From positions 248,001-312,000 of the forward strand of contig NZ_BMDG01000001.1 of assembly GCF_014635665.1 (NCBI RefSeq): a stretch of DNA of 64,000 bases. The letters are read 5' to 3'. The notes under the pieces were generated by a model. The model was not told where the DNA came from and did not search any database. It worked only from the letters and a program-made list of their open reading frames with translations. Positions 34,721-42,437 of the stretch are shown here, piece by piece (within the stretch, counting starts at the first letter, position 1; the number at the start of each line of letters is the position of its first letter). This DNA is from Isoptericola cucumis (GTDB lineage: Bacteria; Actinomycetota; Actinomycetes; Actinomycetales; Cellulomonadaceae). The position numbers and the translations under genes are program-made.

Positions 34721-34726
34721 CCGGCG

Positions 34727-34732
34727 ACCCTA
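34727..34732 (-). promoter_or_regulatory. -10 hexamer for leaderless phosphatase mRNA
   Basis: Minus-strand TAGGGT, then 6 nt (cgccgg), then ATG 34720. Confidence 0.5.
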
Positions 34733-34756
34733 GCGCTCCCCGCGGCGACGGGCGTG

Positions 34757-35161
34757 TCAGCCCTCGGCCGGGGCGAACGACAGGCTGAGCGAGTTCATGC
34801 AGTACCGGTCGCCCGTGGGCGTCTGCGGAGCGTCGTCGAAGACGTGCCCCAGGTGCGACCCGCAGCGGGCGCACCGCACCTCGGTGCGGACCATCCCGTG
34901 GGACCGGTCCTCGAGGAGCTCCACCCGGTCGCCGGCGAGCGGCGTGTAGAACGACGGCCAGCCGCAGTGCGCGTCGAACTTGGTGTCCGACCGGAACAGC
35001 TCGTTGCCGCACGCGCGACAGCTGTACACGCCGGTGCGCTGCTCACCGAGCAGCTCGCCGGTGAACGCCCGCTCCGTGCCGGCCTGGCGCAGCACGGCGA
35101 ACTCCTGCGGGTCCAGCTCCACGCGCCACTGCTCGTCGGACTTCGTGACTTCGTACGTCAT
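34757..35161 (-). CDS. msrB: Peptide-methionine (R)-S-oxide reductase
   Basis: 134 residues. Reduces Met-R-sulfoxide in proteins. Both Zn-binding CxxC pairs are visible (CRACG and CARCG), as are GWPSF and the catalytic Cys in DRYCMNSLSLSF near the C-terminus. Start ATG 35161 gives MTYEVTKSD; longer ORF extension upstream lacks conservation. AGGTGTC precedes it. Confidence 0.95.
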   Translation of the reverse strand: MTYEVTKSDEQWRVELDPQEFAVLRQAGTERAFTGELLGEQRTGVYSCRACGNELFRSDTKFDAHCGWPSFYTPLAGDRVELLEDRSHGMVRTEVRCARCGSHLGHVFDDAPQTPTGDRYCMNSLSLSFAPAEG

Positions 35162-35183
35162 GTGACACCTCCGTGGGACACAA

Positions 35184-35223
35184 CCGCACCCGCGGCGCCG
35201 GTGTTCCGGCACCGCGGGTGCGG
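35184..35223. terminator. Terminator between DEAD-box helicase and msrB
   Basis: 12-bp stem CCGCACCCGCGG / CCGCGGGTGCGG, one mismatch, then 5 more pairs GCCGG/CCGGC around loop TGTT. It sits downstream of the minus-strand helicase gene. Confidence 0.75.
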
Positions 35224-35247
35224 TGGGCAGCGTGACGACCGGCGCGG

Positions 35248-36660
35248 TCAGGCGCCGGCGCGGGGACCGCGGCCGCGGCCGCCGCGGCGACGCCGGCCAC
35301 CCGGGCGGGCCGCGCCGTCGCCGGACGCCCCGGCGGGGACGGCGGCACGGGAACCGCCCTGGTGCTGCGGCGCGGGCTGGCGCGACGCCCCCTGCTTCTG
35401 CGGCGTGCGCGAGCGCGCCTGCCCCTTGCGGGACGGCTGCTGCGGCGCCGGGGCAGGAGCCGGCTTGACGTAGGCCGCGACCTCGCCGACCAGCGCCGAC
35501 ACGGTCGCGTCACCGGGGACGACCTGCTGCGGACGCGCGGAGATCTTCGCCTTGCGGGTCAGGTCGCGCATGTCGCCGCGCTGCTCGGGGAGCATCACGG
35601 TGACGACGTCGCCGCCCGACCCGGCGCGGGCCGTGCGACCGGAGCGGTGCAGGTACGCCTTGTGCTCGGCCGGCGGGTCGACGTGCACGACGAGCTCGAC
35701 GTCGTCGACGTGGATGCCGCGCGCGGCGATGTCGGTGGCGACCAGCACCTTGACAGAGCCGGAGGAGAACGCGGCGAGGTTGCGCTCGCGCGCGCCCTGG
35801 CCGAGGTTGCCGTGCAGGTCGACGGCGGGCACGCCCGCGCCGGTCAGCTGCTTGGCGAGCTTCTTGGCCTGGTGCTTGGTGCGCGTGAACAGCACGCGGC
35901 GCCCGGTGCCCGAGGCGAGCGCGTGCACGACGTGCTTCTTCGCGTCGGCGTCCGCGACGGCGAGGATGTGGTGCGTCATCTGCGGCGGCGGCGCGGCGGC
36001 GTCGTCGACGGAGTGCGTCACCGGGTTCTTGAGGTAGCGCTTGACCAGCACGTCGACCCCGTTGTCCAGGGTCGCGGAGAACAGCAGCCGCTGCCCCACC
36101 GCGGGCGTGCGGTCCATGATCCGCTTGACGCCGGGCAGGAACCCGAGGTCGGCCATGTGGTCCGCCTCGTCGAGCACGGTGATCTCGACGTCGTCGAGCG
36201 TGAGGTGCTTCTGGCCGAGCAGGTCCTCGAGCCGGCCCGGGCAGGCGATGACGACGTCGACGCCGGCGGCGAGCGCGGTGACCTGGCGGGACTGGGCGAC
36301 GCCGCCGAAGATCGTCGTCGTCTTCAGGCCGAGCGTGGCCGCGAGCGGCTCCAGGACGGCGTTGATCTGGTTGGCGAGCTCACGCGTGGGACACAGCACG
36401 AGCGCACGGGGCCGGCCGGCCCGGCGGCGCGGGCGGCCGGCCGCGGCGGCCTTGGCGGCCGACGTCGCGAGCCGCGTCACCACGGGGAGCGAGAACGCGA
36501 GGGTCTTGCCGGAGCCGGTGCGGCCGCGGCCGAGCACGTCCGTGCCGGCGAGCGTGTCGCCCAGGGACGCGGTCTGGATGGGGAACGGGGTGGTGATGCC
36601 CTGGTCCGCGAGCGAGCGGACGACAGGGGCGGGCAAGCCGAAATCGGCAAAGGTAGTCAA
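35248..36660 (-). CDS. DEAD-box ATP-dependent RNA helicase
   Basis: 470 residues from TTG 36660, which has GAGAGG 8 nt upstream; a GTG at 36738 is possible but adds non-conserved residues. Motifs in order: Q motif FADFGLP...PIQ, GRTGSGKT, PTRELA, CPGR, LDEADHMADLG, SATL, TDIAARGIHVDDV, HRSGRTARAG. The C-terminal tail of about 90 residues is Gln/Pro/Arg/Gly-rich (RRRRGGRGRGPR), typical for RNA binding. Role in RNA unwinding, cold shock or ribosome assembly is inferred. Confidence 0.94.
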   Translation of the reverse strand: MTTFADFGLPAPVVRSLADQGITTPFPIQTASLGDTLAGTDVLGRGRTGSGKTLAFSLPVVTRLATSAAKAAAAGRPRRRAGRPRALVLCPTRELANQINAVLEPLAATLGLKTTTIFGGVAQSRQVTALAAGVDVVIACPGRLEDLLGQKHLTLDDVEITVLDEADHMADLGFLPGVKRIMDRTPAVGQRLLFSATLDNGVDVLVKRYLKNPVTHSVDDAAAPPPQMTHHILAVADADAKKHVVHALASGTGRRVLFTRTKHQAKKLAKQLTGAGVPAVDLHGNLGQGARERNLAAFSSGSVKVLVATDIAARGIHVDDVELVVHVDPPAEHKAYLHRSGRTARAGSGGDVVTVMLPEQRGDMRDLTRKAKISARPQQVVPGDATVSALVGEVAAYVKPAPAPAPQQPSRKGQARSRTPQKQGASRQPAPQHQGGSRAAVPAGASGDGAARPGGRRRRGGRGRGPRAGA

Positions 36661-36774
36661 CAGATGGGCCTCTCGGGCTGGGGACGTGCTGAGACGTCGG
36701 GTCGGGGTCCGCCGCACGCAATCCGGGGGGATCTCCACGACGCGGGGCGCGCGGTCGCGCAGCCTCCGGCCCCC

Positions 36775-36780
36775 ATTGTC
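36775..36780 (-). promoter_or_regulatory. -10 hexamer candidate for DEAD-box helicase gene
   Basis: Minus-strand GACAAT, 114 nt before TTG 36660. No clear -35 partner. Confidence 0.35.
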
Positions 36781-36887
36781 GCACGCCAGCCGTCCGGCCC
36801 GCGCCCCGGGTGACCACCCTCACCACCACCGGCCCGGGCGCGAGGCGGGACGGCGTTCTCGTGGGACATGCAGGAAGCCGTGGTGGA

Positions 36888-37646
36888 ATGTCCGCCGTGG
36901 ACGACTTCCTCGCGACCACCGGAGACGTGCTCGCACAGATCTGGACGGCGGCGACCACCCCGGTGGACCCACCGCCGCAGACCGTCGTGCTCGCGGCGGG
37001 ACTGGTCGCGCTCGCCGTCGTGCTCGCGACGCCCGTGTGGCGGGTGGCCCGGCACGTCGTGACGATCGCGCACGAGGGCGCGCACGCCGTGGCCGCGATG
37101 CTCACCGGCCGGCGCCTCGACGGGATCCGGCTGCACTCCGACACCTCCGGGCTGACGGTGTCGGCCGGCCGGCCCCGCGGGTTCGGCATGATCCTCACCG
37201 CGTTCGCCGGGTACGTCGGGCCGGGCCTCACCGGCCTGGGCGCGGCGTGGCTGCTGCGCCAGGGCTACGCCGTCGGCCTGCTGTGGCTGCTGGTGCTGCT
37301 GCTGGCGCTGCTGCTGCTCAAGATCCGCAACTGGTTCGGGCTGTGGTCGGTGCTCGTCAGCGGCGCCGCGCTGGTCGCCGTCTCGTGGTGGCTCGAGCCG
37401 GACGCGCAGTCGGCCGTCGCGTACGCCGTGACGTGGTTCCTCCTGCTGGGTTCCGTCCGGCCCGTCTTCGAGCTGCAGGCCCAACGCTCCCGTGGCCGGG
37501 CCCGACGCTCGGACGCCGACCAGCTCGGCACCCTCACCCACACCACCGGCATCCTGTGGGTCGTCGTGTTCCTGCTCGTCACCGTGGGCTGCCTCGTGCT
37601 CGGCGCCACCTGGATCGTCGGCCCGGTCGCGGACCTCGCCGTCTGA
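36888..37646 (+). CDS. M50B-type site-2-protease-like membrane metallopeptidase
   Basis: 252 residues, about 5-6 membrane segments. The zinc motif HEGAH (HExxH) is in VVTIAHEGAHAVAAMLTGRR, followed by the M50B-like GLTVSAGRPRGFGMILTAFAGYVGP (trimmed). A hydrophobic Leu-rich stretch LLWLLVLLLALLLL follows. ATG 36888 chosen; upstream in-frame codons are not conserved in character. Substrate unknown. Confidence 0.85.
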   Translation: MSAVDDFLATTGDVLAQIWTAATTPVDPPPQTVVLAAGLVALAVVLATPVWRVARHVVTIAHEGAHAVAAMLTGRRLDGIRLHSDTSGLTVSAGRPRGFGMILTAFAGYVGPGLTGLGAAWLLRQGYAVGLLWLLVLLLALLLLKIRNWFGLWSVLVSGAALVAVSWWLEPDAQSAVAYAVTWFLLLGSVRPVFELQAQRSRGRARRSDADQLGTLTHTTGILWVVVFLLVTVGCLVLGATWIVGPVADLAV

Positions 37647-37693
37647 GCCGACCGCGCCGCACGTCGTCGGCCCGGTGACGTGCTCGCACACGA

Positions 37694-37727
37694 CGGCGGC
37701 CGGGAACCCGTGGGTTCCCGGCCGCCG
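37694..37727. terminator. Bidirectional terminator between M50-like gene and HesB-like gene
   Basis: Perfect 16-bp stem CGGCGGCCGGGAACCC / GGGTTCCCGGCCGCCG with a minimal loop, between convergent genes. Confidence 0.82.
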
Positions 37728-37755
37728 ATGAGATGTGGAGCGTCGTGGGAGGTCG

Positions 37756-38040
37756 TCACGCCTGCGGCGTGAGCACGAACCCCGGTCCCTGGGCCTCCGG
37801 GTCGGTGTCGAGGGTGAGCGTCTCGAGCGCGGGGGCTGCCTGCGCCTCGACGAACACGTGCGTCGCGCCGTCCTCCTCGACGACCTGGTCGTCGGGCTGG
37901 GGCGCGGGAACGAGCGCGAGCTCGAAGTTGCCGGGCTGGCCGGCGGACTGCGCGATCCGCAGACCGCCCTCGGCCGGCACGCCGGCCTGCTGGGCGAGGT
38001 CCTGGACTGCCGTACGGGCGTTGTCGGTCACGGTGAGCAT
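37756..38040 (-). CDS. HesB/IscA-like protein lacking cysteines
   Basis: 94 residues. The fold pattern of HesB/IscA is recognisable (MLTVTDNARTAVQDLAQQAG, GGLRIAQS, FVEAQAAPALETLTLD), but none of the three Fe-S ligand Cys is present, so Fe-S scaffold function is unlikely. ATG 38040 follows AGGAG. Such Cys-free versions are known in actinobacteria, often mislabelled adhesin. Function unknown. Confidence 0.78.
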   Translation of the reverse strand: MLTVTDNARTAVQDLAQQAGVPAEGGLRIAQSAGQPGNFELALVPAPQPDDQVVEEDGATHVFVEAQAAPALETLTLDTDPEAQGPGFVLTPQA

Positions 38041-38264
38041 GGACGCTCCTCTCGTCGGTCCTTGCGAACCTGTCCACCGAAACAGGCTCGAGGGGCAAAA
38101 AGCAATGGCGAGACGCGATCGGACCCAGATCTCCCGGTGGGTGAGACCGCGCGTGACAGGCTCGTCAGCGCGCGGATAGGTTGCCCTCCGTGACCTGATC
38201 GTGACCTGGTGCCCGGCCTGCCACCGGCCGGCCACCGACCCGGACGCGAGCACCGGTCGGTGCC
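38041..38264. other. Non-coding region between the HesB-like gene and the tRNA-Lys promoter
   Basis: It holds the divergent 5' region of the HesB-like gene and a direct repeat GTGACCTG at about 38190 and 38201 (11-nt spacing). No gene seen. Confidence 0.5.
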
Positions 38265-38292
38265 GTGACGACGGGCCCGCCCCGCGTACGCT
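38265..38292 (+). promoter_or_regulatory. Promoter of tRNA-Lys
   Basis: -35 GTGACG (38265-38270), 16-nt spacer, -10 TACGCT (38287-38292), 38 nt before the tRNA. Similar -10 (TAYGCT) precedes the other tRNA genes here. Confidence 0.55.
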
Positions 38293-38330
38293 GTGCGCAG
38301 CCGTCGTGCCGCACACCGGGCGACGACGTC

Positions 38331-38403
38331 GGGCCTCTAGCTCAACTGGCAGAGCAGCGGACTTTTAATCCGCGGGTTCCGGGTTCGATCCCCGGGGGGC
38401 CCA
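38331..38403 (+). tRNA. tRNA-Lys (anticodon TTT)
   Basis: 73 nt. Acceptor GGGCCTC pairs with GGGGCCC, anticodon loop CTTTTAA, canonical T loop TTCGATC. No encoded CCA. Confidence 0.97.
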
Positions 38404-38432
38404 CCCACCGCAGTGCGCGAAGGGAAGCCCGC

Positions 38433-39353
38433 ATGACCCGCATCCTCGTCGTCGGCGCCGGGGCGACCGGCGGAGCCCTCGGGGCGCGCCTCGTCGCCGC
38501 CGGGCAGGACGTGACGTTCCTGGTCCGCGAACGCCGCGCCGCGCAGCTCGCCGCCGACGGCCTGCGCTTCCGGGCTCCCGGCACGGACACGGTGCACGAC
38601 GTGCGGGTCGTGACGAGCCTCGACGGCGGCGACCCGTTCGACCTCGTGATCGTCGCCGTCAAAGCCCCGGCGCTGGCCGCGGTCGTCCCGACGCTCACGC
38701 CGGCCGTCGGGCCGGGCACGCGCGTCGTCCCGCTGCTCAACGGCATGGCCCACGTCGACGCCCTGGAGGCGGCGTTCCCCGGCCAGGTTCTCGGCGGCAT
38801 CGTGATGATCGTCGCGACCCTCGACGACGACGCCACCGTCGTGCAGATGACGTCGATGAGCAGCCTCACCATCGGCGGCCTGCACGGCGACCCGGTCCCC
38901 GACGGCGTCGTCGAGGCCCTCGCCGCGGACGGCGTCGCGCTGGAGGTCGTGGACGACATCGCGGCGCGCCTGTGGGCGAAATGGGTCTTCATCGCCGCCG
39001 CCGGCGTCATCACCTGCCTGTTCCGCGGCACCGTCGGCGACATCCTCGCGGCCGGGGGCGAGGCGACGATCCTCGAGGCCGTCGACGAGTGCGAACGGGT
39101 CGCGACGGCCGCCGGCCACCCGGTCGGCGAGGCCGGGCACGCCCGGTCGCTCGCCCTGCTGACCGAACCCGGCTCCGGCTTCACGTCCTCGCTCTACCGC
39201 GACCTGCAGCAGGGCGACCCCGTCGAGGCGGAGCACATCCTCGGCGACCTGGCCGCCCGCGCCGAGGCCCTGGGCGTGCGCACCCCGCTGCTGAGGGCCG
39301 CCCTGCTCCAGCTGCGCACCCACCACCAGGCGCTGACGCGATCCGGCACCTGA
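38433..39353 (+). CDS. 2-dehydropantoate 2-reductase family protein (PanE/ApbA-like)
   Basis: 306 residues. N-terminal Rossmann domain with GAGATGGALGARL (about 8-20) for NADP; C-terminal helical domain with Lys in LWAKWVF (about 182) and SSLYRDLQQG then Glu in VEAEH. In E. coli PanE the catalytic Lys is followed four residues later by an Asn; here that place is Ile. So ketopantoate reduction for pantothenate is plausible but another 2-oxoacid substrate is possible. A perfect 40-bp palindrome follows. Confidence 0.85.
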   Translation: MTRILVVGAGATGGALGARLVAAGQDVTFLVRERRAAQLAADGLRFRAPGTDTVHDVRVVTSLDGGDPFDLVIVAVKAPALAAVVPTLTPAVGPGTRVVPLLNGMAHVDALEAAFPGQVLGGIVMIVATLDDDATVVQMTSMSSLTIGGLHGDPVPDGVVEALAADGVALEVVDDIAARLWAKWVFIAAAGVITCLFRGTVGDILAAGGEATILEAVDECERVATAAGHPVGEAGHARSLALLTEPGSGFTSSLYRDLQQGDPVEAEHILGDLAARAEALGVRTPLLRAALLQLRTHHQALTRSGT

Positions 39354-39360
39354 CGTCGAT

Positions 39361-39400
39361 CCGCCCCCTGGCGGGGCGGCGCCGCCCCGCCAGGGGGCGG
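39361..39400 (+). terminator. Terminator: perfect 40-bp palindrome after panE-like gene
   Basis: Twenty bases (CCGCCCCCTGGCGGGGCGGC) are followed directly by their exact reverse complement, 7 bp after the stop codon. Confidence 0.8.
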
Positions 39401-39448
39401 GTCGCCTAAGGTGAGGAGGCACCCGCCAGCCGGCGAAGGAGGGACCCC

Positions 39449-40279
39449 GTGCCCACGTTCCTCGCAGGACCGCCGCCACGCCCTCGCCGGGTGCGGCCTG
39501 AGGTCGTCGCGCACCGGGGAAGCTCCGCCGTCGCCCCGCAGAACACTCTTGTGGCGGTCGAGGAGGCCTGGCGGTCCGGTGCTCAGGCCGTCGAGATCGA
39601 CGTGCGTCTCAGCGCCGACGGCGTACCGGTCGTCATCCACGACGCGACGGTGGACGCGACCACCGACGGCACCGGCGCCGTCGGGGAGCTGCCTCTCGAC
39701 TCCCTGCGGGCCCTCGACGCCGGCTCGTGGTTCGGGCCGAGGTTCGCCGGCCAGCGCGTCCCGACGCTGGCCGAGGTCCTCGGCCTCGTCCGCGAGCGCC
39801 GGGGCATGGACGTGCTGTGCGAGTACAAGGGGGCATGGACGGCCGACCAGGTCGCGGTGACGCTGCAGGAGGTGGAGGCCGCCGGCCTGGTCGACCGGTT
39901 CATGGTGCAGAGCTTCGAGGCGCCCACGATCGCGGCGCTGCGCGACGTGGCGCCGGAGGTGCCCCGGTCGCTGCTCGTCGAGGTCGACCGGCCCGACCTC
40001 GTCGCCCGGGCGGCGGCGCTGGACGCGGCCGCGGTCAGCCTGGCCGCGCCGCTGCTGTCCGCGGACCCGTCGCTCGTCGCCCGCTGCCAGGACGCGGGGC
40101 TCCAGGTGCTCGCCTGGACCGCGAACGACAAGGACGCGTGGGCCACGCTCGTGTCGGCCGGCGTCGACGGCATCATCACCGACCAGCCCGACCAGCTGCT
40201 GCTGTGGCTCACCGGCTCCGACGACGACCTCCCGGAAGAGCTGCTGCGCTGGTTCGCCGGCACCGACGACCAGCGCTGA
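39449..40279 (+). CDS. Glycerophosphodiester phosphodiesterase
   Basis: 276 residues, TIM-barrel GDPD. Active-site residues: HRGSS (about His 22, Arg), EIDVRLSADG (Glu, Asp), IHD (His), EYKG and the C-terminal TANDKD and DGIITDQPD. Hydrolyses glycerophosphodiesters to glycerol-3-phosphate and an alcohol. No signal peptide, so cytoplasmic. GTG 39449 follows GGAGGGA; a -10-like TAAGGT is about 40 bp upstream. The stop codon is part of a 17-bp tandem repeat. Confidence 0.92.
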   Translation: MPTFLAGPPPRPRRVRPEVVAHRGSSAVAPQNTLVAVEEAWRSGAQAVEIDVRLSADGVPVVIHDATVDATTDGTGAVGELPLDSLRALDAGSWFGPRFAGQRVPTLAEVLGLVRERRGMDVLCEYKGAWTADQVAVTLQEVEAAGLVDRFMVQSFEAPTIAALRDVAPEVPRSLLVEVDRPDLVARAAALDAAAVSLAAPLLSADPSLVARCQDAGLQVLAWTANDKDAWATLVSAGVDGIITDQPDQLLLWLTGSDDDLPEELLRWFAGTDDQR

Positions 40280-40323
40280 GCCGGACCCGTCGCTGAGCCG
40301 GACTCGTCGCTGAGCCGGACCCG
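40274..40323. repeat. Three 17-bp tandem repeats overlapping the GDPD stop codon
   Basis: CGCTGAGCCGGACCCGT-type unit at 40274, 40291 and 40308, with one base change in the second and the last base lost in the third. Each copy carries the TGA that serves as the stop in the first. An 11-bp unit CGCACCGAACC follows at 40322 and 40333. Confidence 0.9.
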
Positions 40324-40365
40324 CACCGAACCCGCACCGAACCCGCACCAGCGCCGTGGCCGCGG

Positions 40366-42189
40366 CTACTGTCCCCCGTCGCCGCCGTCCCCACCGTGCC
40401 CGCCGTGCCCGCCGTGCCCGTCGCCGCGGCCGCCGTGCCCCTCGCCCGGTCCGTGCACGGGGCCGCCCTCGCCCGAGTCCGGTGCCGTCCGTCCCCGGTG
40501 CGACCGGCCGGCGTCAGCGTCGTCAGCGTCGTCGGCGTCGCCGGGGTCGCCGGGGTCGCCGCCGTCGCCCGGCAGCTCGTCGTCGGGGTCCTCGCCGAGC
40601 TGCAGCATGGCGGTCTGCTCGCGCTCCTCGATGACGTCCTGGCCGGGCCCGTCGAAGTTCTTGGAGCGGGCCTCCGCCTCGGCGCTGCCGCTGAACAGCG
40701 CGGACCGCTCGGCCGTGCTGCCGTGCTCGGGCTCGTCGTCGACGGCGGGCAGGAGGACCGTCGCGTCGTCGCCGCCTCCCGGCGCCGACCTGTCGACGGC
40801 GGGCAGCAGCACGGTGCGCTCCGCCGCGGGGGTCGTGCCCCGCCCCGGCCGGGGGACCGCGGGGCGCACGCTCGAGCGCACGGGCGACGGGAGGTCCCGG
40901 TGCAGGACCGGGGAGCGCGGCGGCACCACCGCCGGGGCCTTCGGGTGCGGCCGCCCGCCCGGCGGCGCGCCGGCGTCCTCGACCTCGGCGCCGCCCTCCT
41001 CGGACCCGGCCACGCCGGTCTCGTCGGACGTCGCGGCACCGGGCTCGTCGTCGTGGGTCCGGTCGTCCTCCCCTGGCTGTGCGACGGCCCGCAGCAGGTC
41101 GAGCCTCCCCGGCTCGGCGGGGGCCTCGAGGCGGGTGCGCGGGAGCGCGTCCGGCGCCTCGCGCTGCAACCACTCGACGAGCCCCTCGCGCACGTAGCAG
41201 CGCAGGTCCCACAGGGTCGGCGCGTCCGCGGCGCTGACCAGCGCGCGCACCCGCACCTGGCCGCCGACGGCGTCGGTCACCTGGAGCACGCTGGTGCGCC
41301 GGTCCCACAGGGCCGAGCCGTCGAGCAGCCGGTCCAGCTCGTCGCGCATCGCGCCCATCGGCACCTGGAAGTCCACGTCGAGCTCGACGGTGCCGAGCAG
41401 GTCGGCCGCGCGCCGGGTCCAGTTCTCGAACGGGGTGGTCGTGAAGTACGTGCAGGGCAGGATGAGCCGCCGGTCGTCCCACGCGTGGACGACGACGTAC
41501 GTGAGGGTGATCTCCTCGATGCGGCCGAACTCGCCGTCGAGCACGACGACGTCGTCCACCCGGATCGCGTCGGTGAACGCGATCTGCATGCCGGCGAAGG
41601 TGTTCGCCAGGGACGACTGCGCCGCGACGCCGAGCACGATGGAGAGCAGCCCGGCCGAGGCGAGGATGCTGGCCCCGGCCGCCTGCATGGCCGGGAACGT
41701 CAGCAGCACCGCCGCGATCGCGCAGACCACGAGCACCGCCACCGTGACCCGGCGCACCAGGTTCACCTGGGTGCGGACCCGCCGCGCGTGCCGGTCGTCG
41801 CCGCGGACCCCGCTGAACCGCGCGAGCGTGCGGTCCTCGACGACGAACGCCACGGAACCGATGAGCCACGCCACCGCGACGATGGTCGCGATCAGCAGGA
41901 TGTGGCTGACGGCGTCGAACCACGGCTCGGCCCGGTCGGCGGTGACGTGGAAGGCGATCCAGACCGCGACGATCATGAGCACCACGCGCATGGGGCGACG
42001 CATCCGCACGCCCATGTCCCGCACGAGCAGGTTCCGCCGGCCGAGCCGCCGGATGAGGACGGACGCCACCGTCGCGACCACGTACGCGACCACGAGCGCG
42101 CCGGCGGCCCACGCGAGGGTGACGGCCAGGCTGGCGGTAGCCTCGGCGGTCTGCTCGAGGTCGGGGTCGGGGTCGGAGAGCGGGAGCAC
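40366..42189 (-). CDS. MscS family mechanosensitive ion channel with long acidic tail
   Basis: 607 residues. About 4-5 membrane segments in the first 190 residues, including the pore helix ASAGLLSIVLGVAAQSSLANTFAG (about 172-195, trimmed here) and the beta domain DAIRVDDVVVLDGEFGRIEEI. From about residue 355 to the end there is a Pro/Gly/Asp-rich, low-complexity tail ending in Gly-His-Gly and Gly-Asp-Gly repeats. Releases solutes on hypo-osmotic shock. The tail is unusual in length. Confidence 0.9.
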   Translation of the reverse strand: MLPLSDPDPDLEQTAEATASLAVTLAWAAGALVVAYVVATVASVLIRRLGRRNLLVRDMGVRMRRPMRVVLMIVAVWIAFHVTADRAEPWFDAVSHILLIATIVAVAWLIGSVAFVVEDRTLARFSGVRGDDRHARRVRTQVNLVRRVTVAVLVVCAIAAVLLTFPAMQAAGASILASAGLLSIVLGVAAQSSLANTFAGMQIAFTDAIRVDDVVVLDGEFGRIEEITLTYVVVHAWDDRRLILPCTYFTTTPFENWTRRAADLLGTVELDVDFQVPMGAMRDELDRLLDGSALWDRRTSVLQVTDAVGGQVRVRALVSAADAPTLWDLRCYVREGLVEWLQREAPDALPRTRLEAPAEPGRLDLLRAVAQPGEDDRTHDDEPGAATSDETGVAGSEEGGAEVEDAGAPPGGRPHPKAPAVVPPRSPVLHRDLPSPVRSSVRPAVPRPGRGTTPAAERTVLLPAVDRSAPGGGDDATVLLPAVDDEPEHGSTAERSALFSGSAEAEARSKNFDGPGQDVIEEREQTAMLQLGEDPDDELPGDGGDPGDPGDADDADDADAGRSHRGRTAPDSGEGGPVHGPGEGHGGRGDGHGGHGGHGGDGGDGGQ

Positions 42190-42195
42190 GCCCTC

Positions 42196-42201
42196 AGCCT
42201 A
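42196..42201 (-). promoter_or_regulatory. -10 hexamer for leaderless mscS mRNA
   Basis: Minus-strand TAGGCT, then 6 nt (gagggc), then GTG 42189. Confidence 0.5.
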
Positions 42202-42437
42202 GGAACGTGCGGCTGGGCGGGCACTGTGAACGGGCCGCGCGCCCGCAGGGACGACCCACGACGAGACCCGCGAGAGGCCCGGGACGGCGCGGCGCCCCGT
42301 CCCGGGATGTCCGGGTCTTCACATCTCGTGCGCCCGCTCCGCACCGGATCCGTTCCCGTTGGTCCCGTGAACGGGCCGGAGCACCCCGGCGGTCTGGTCA
42401 CGATGGAAGGAGCCCCCGACACCGAGGACCCCCTGAC

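Noticed and set aside
38187-38210. Direct repeat GTGACCTG with 11-nt spacing as a PHO box
   Set aside because: Spacing fits but the core does not match GTTCACC, and the neighbours have no phosphate role.
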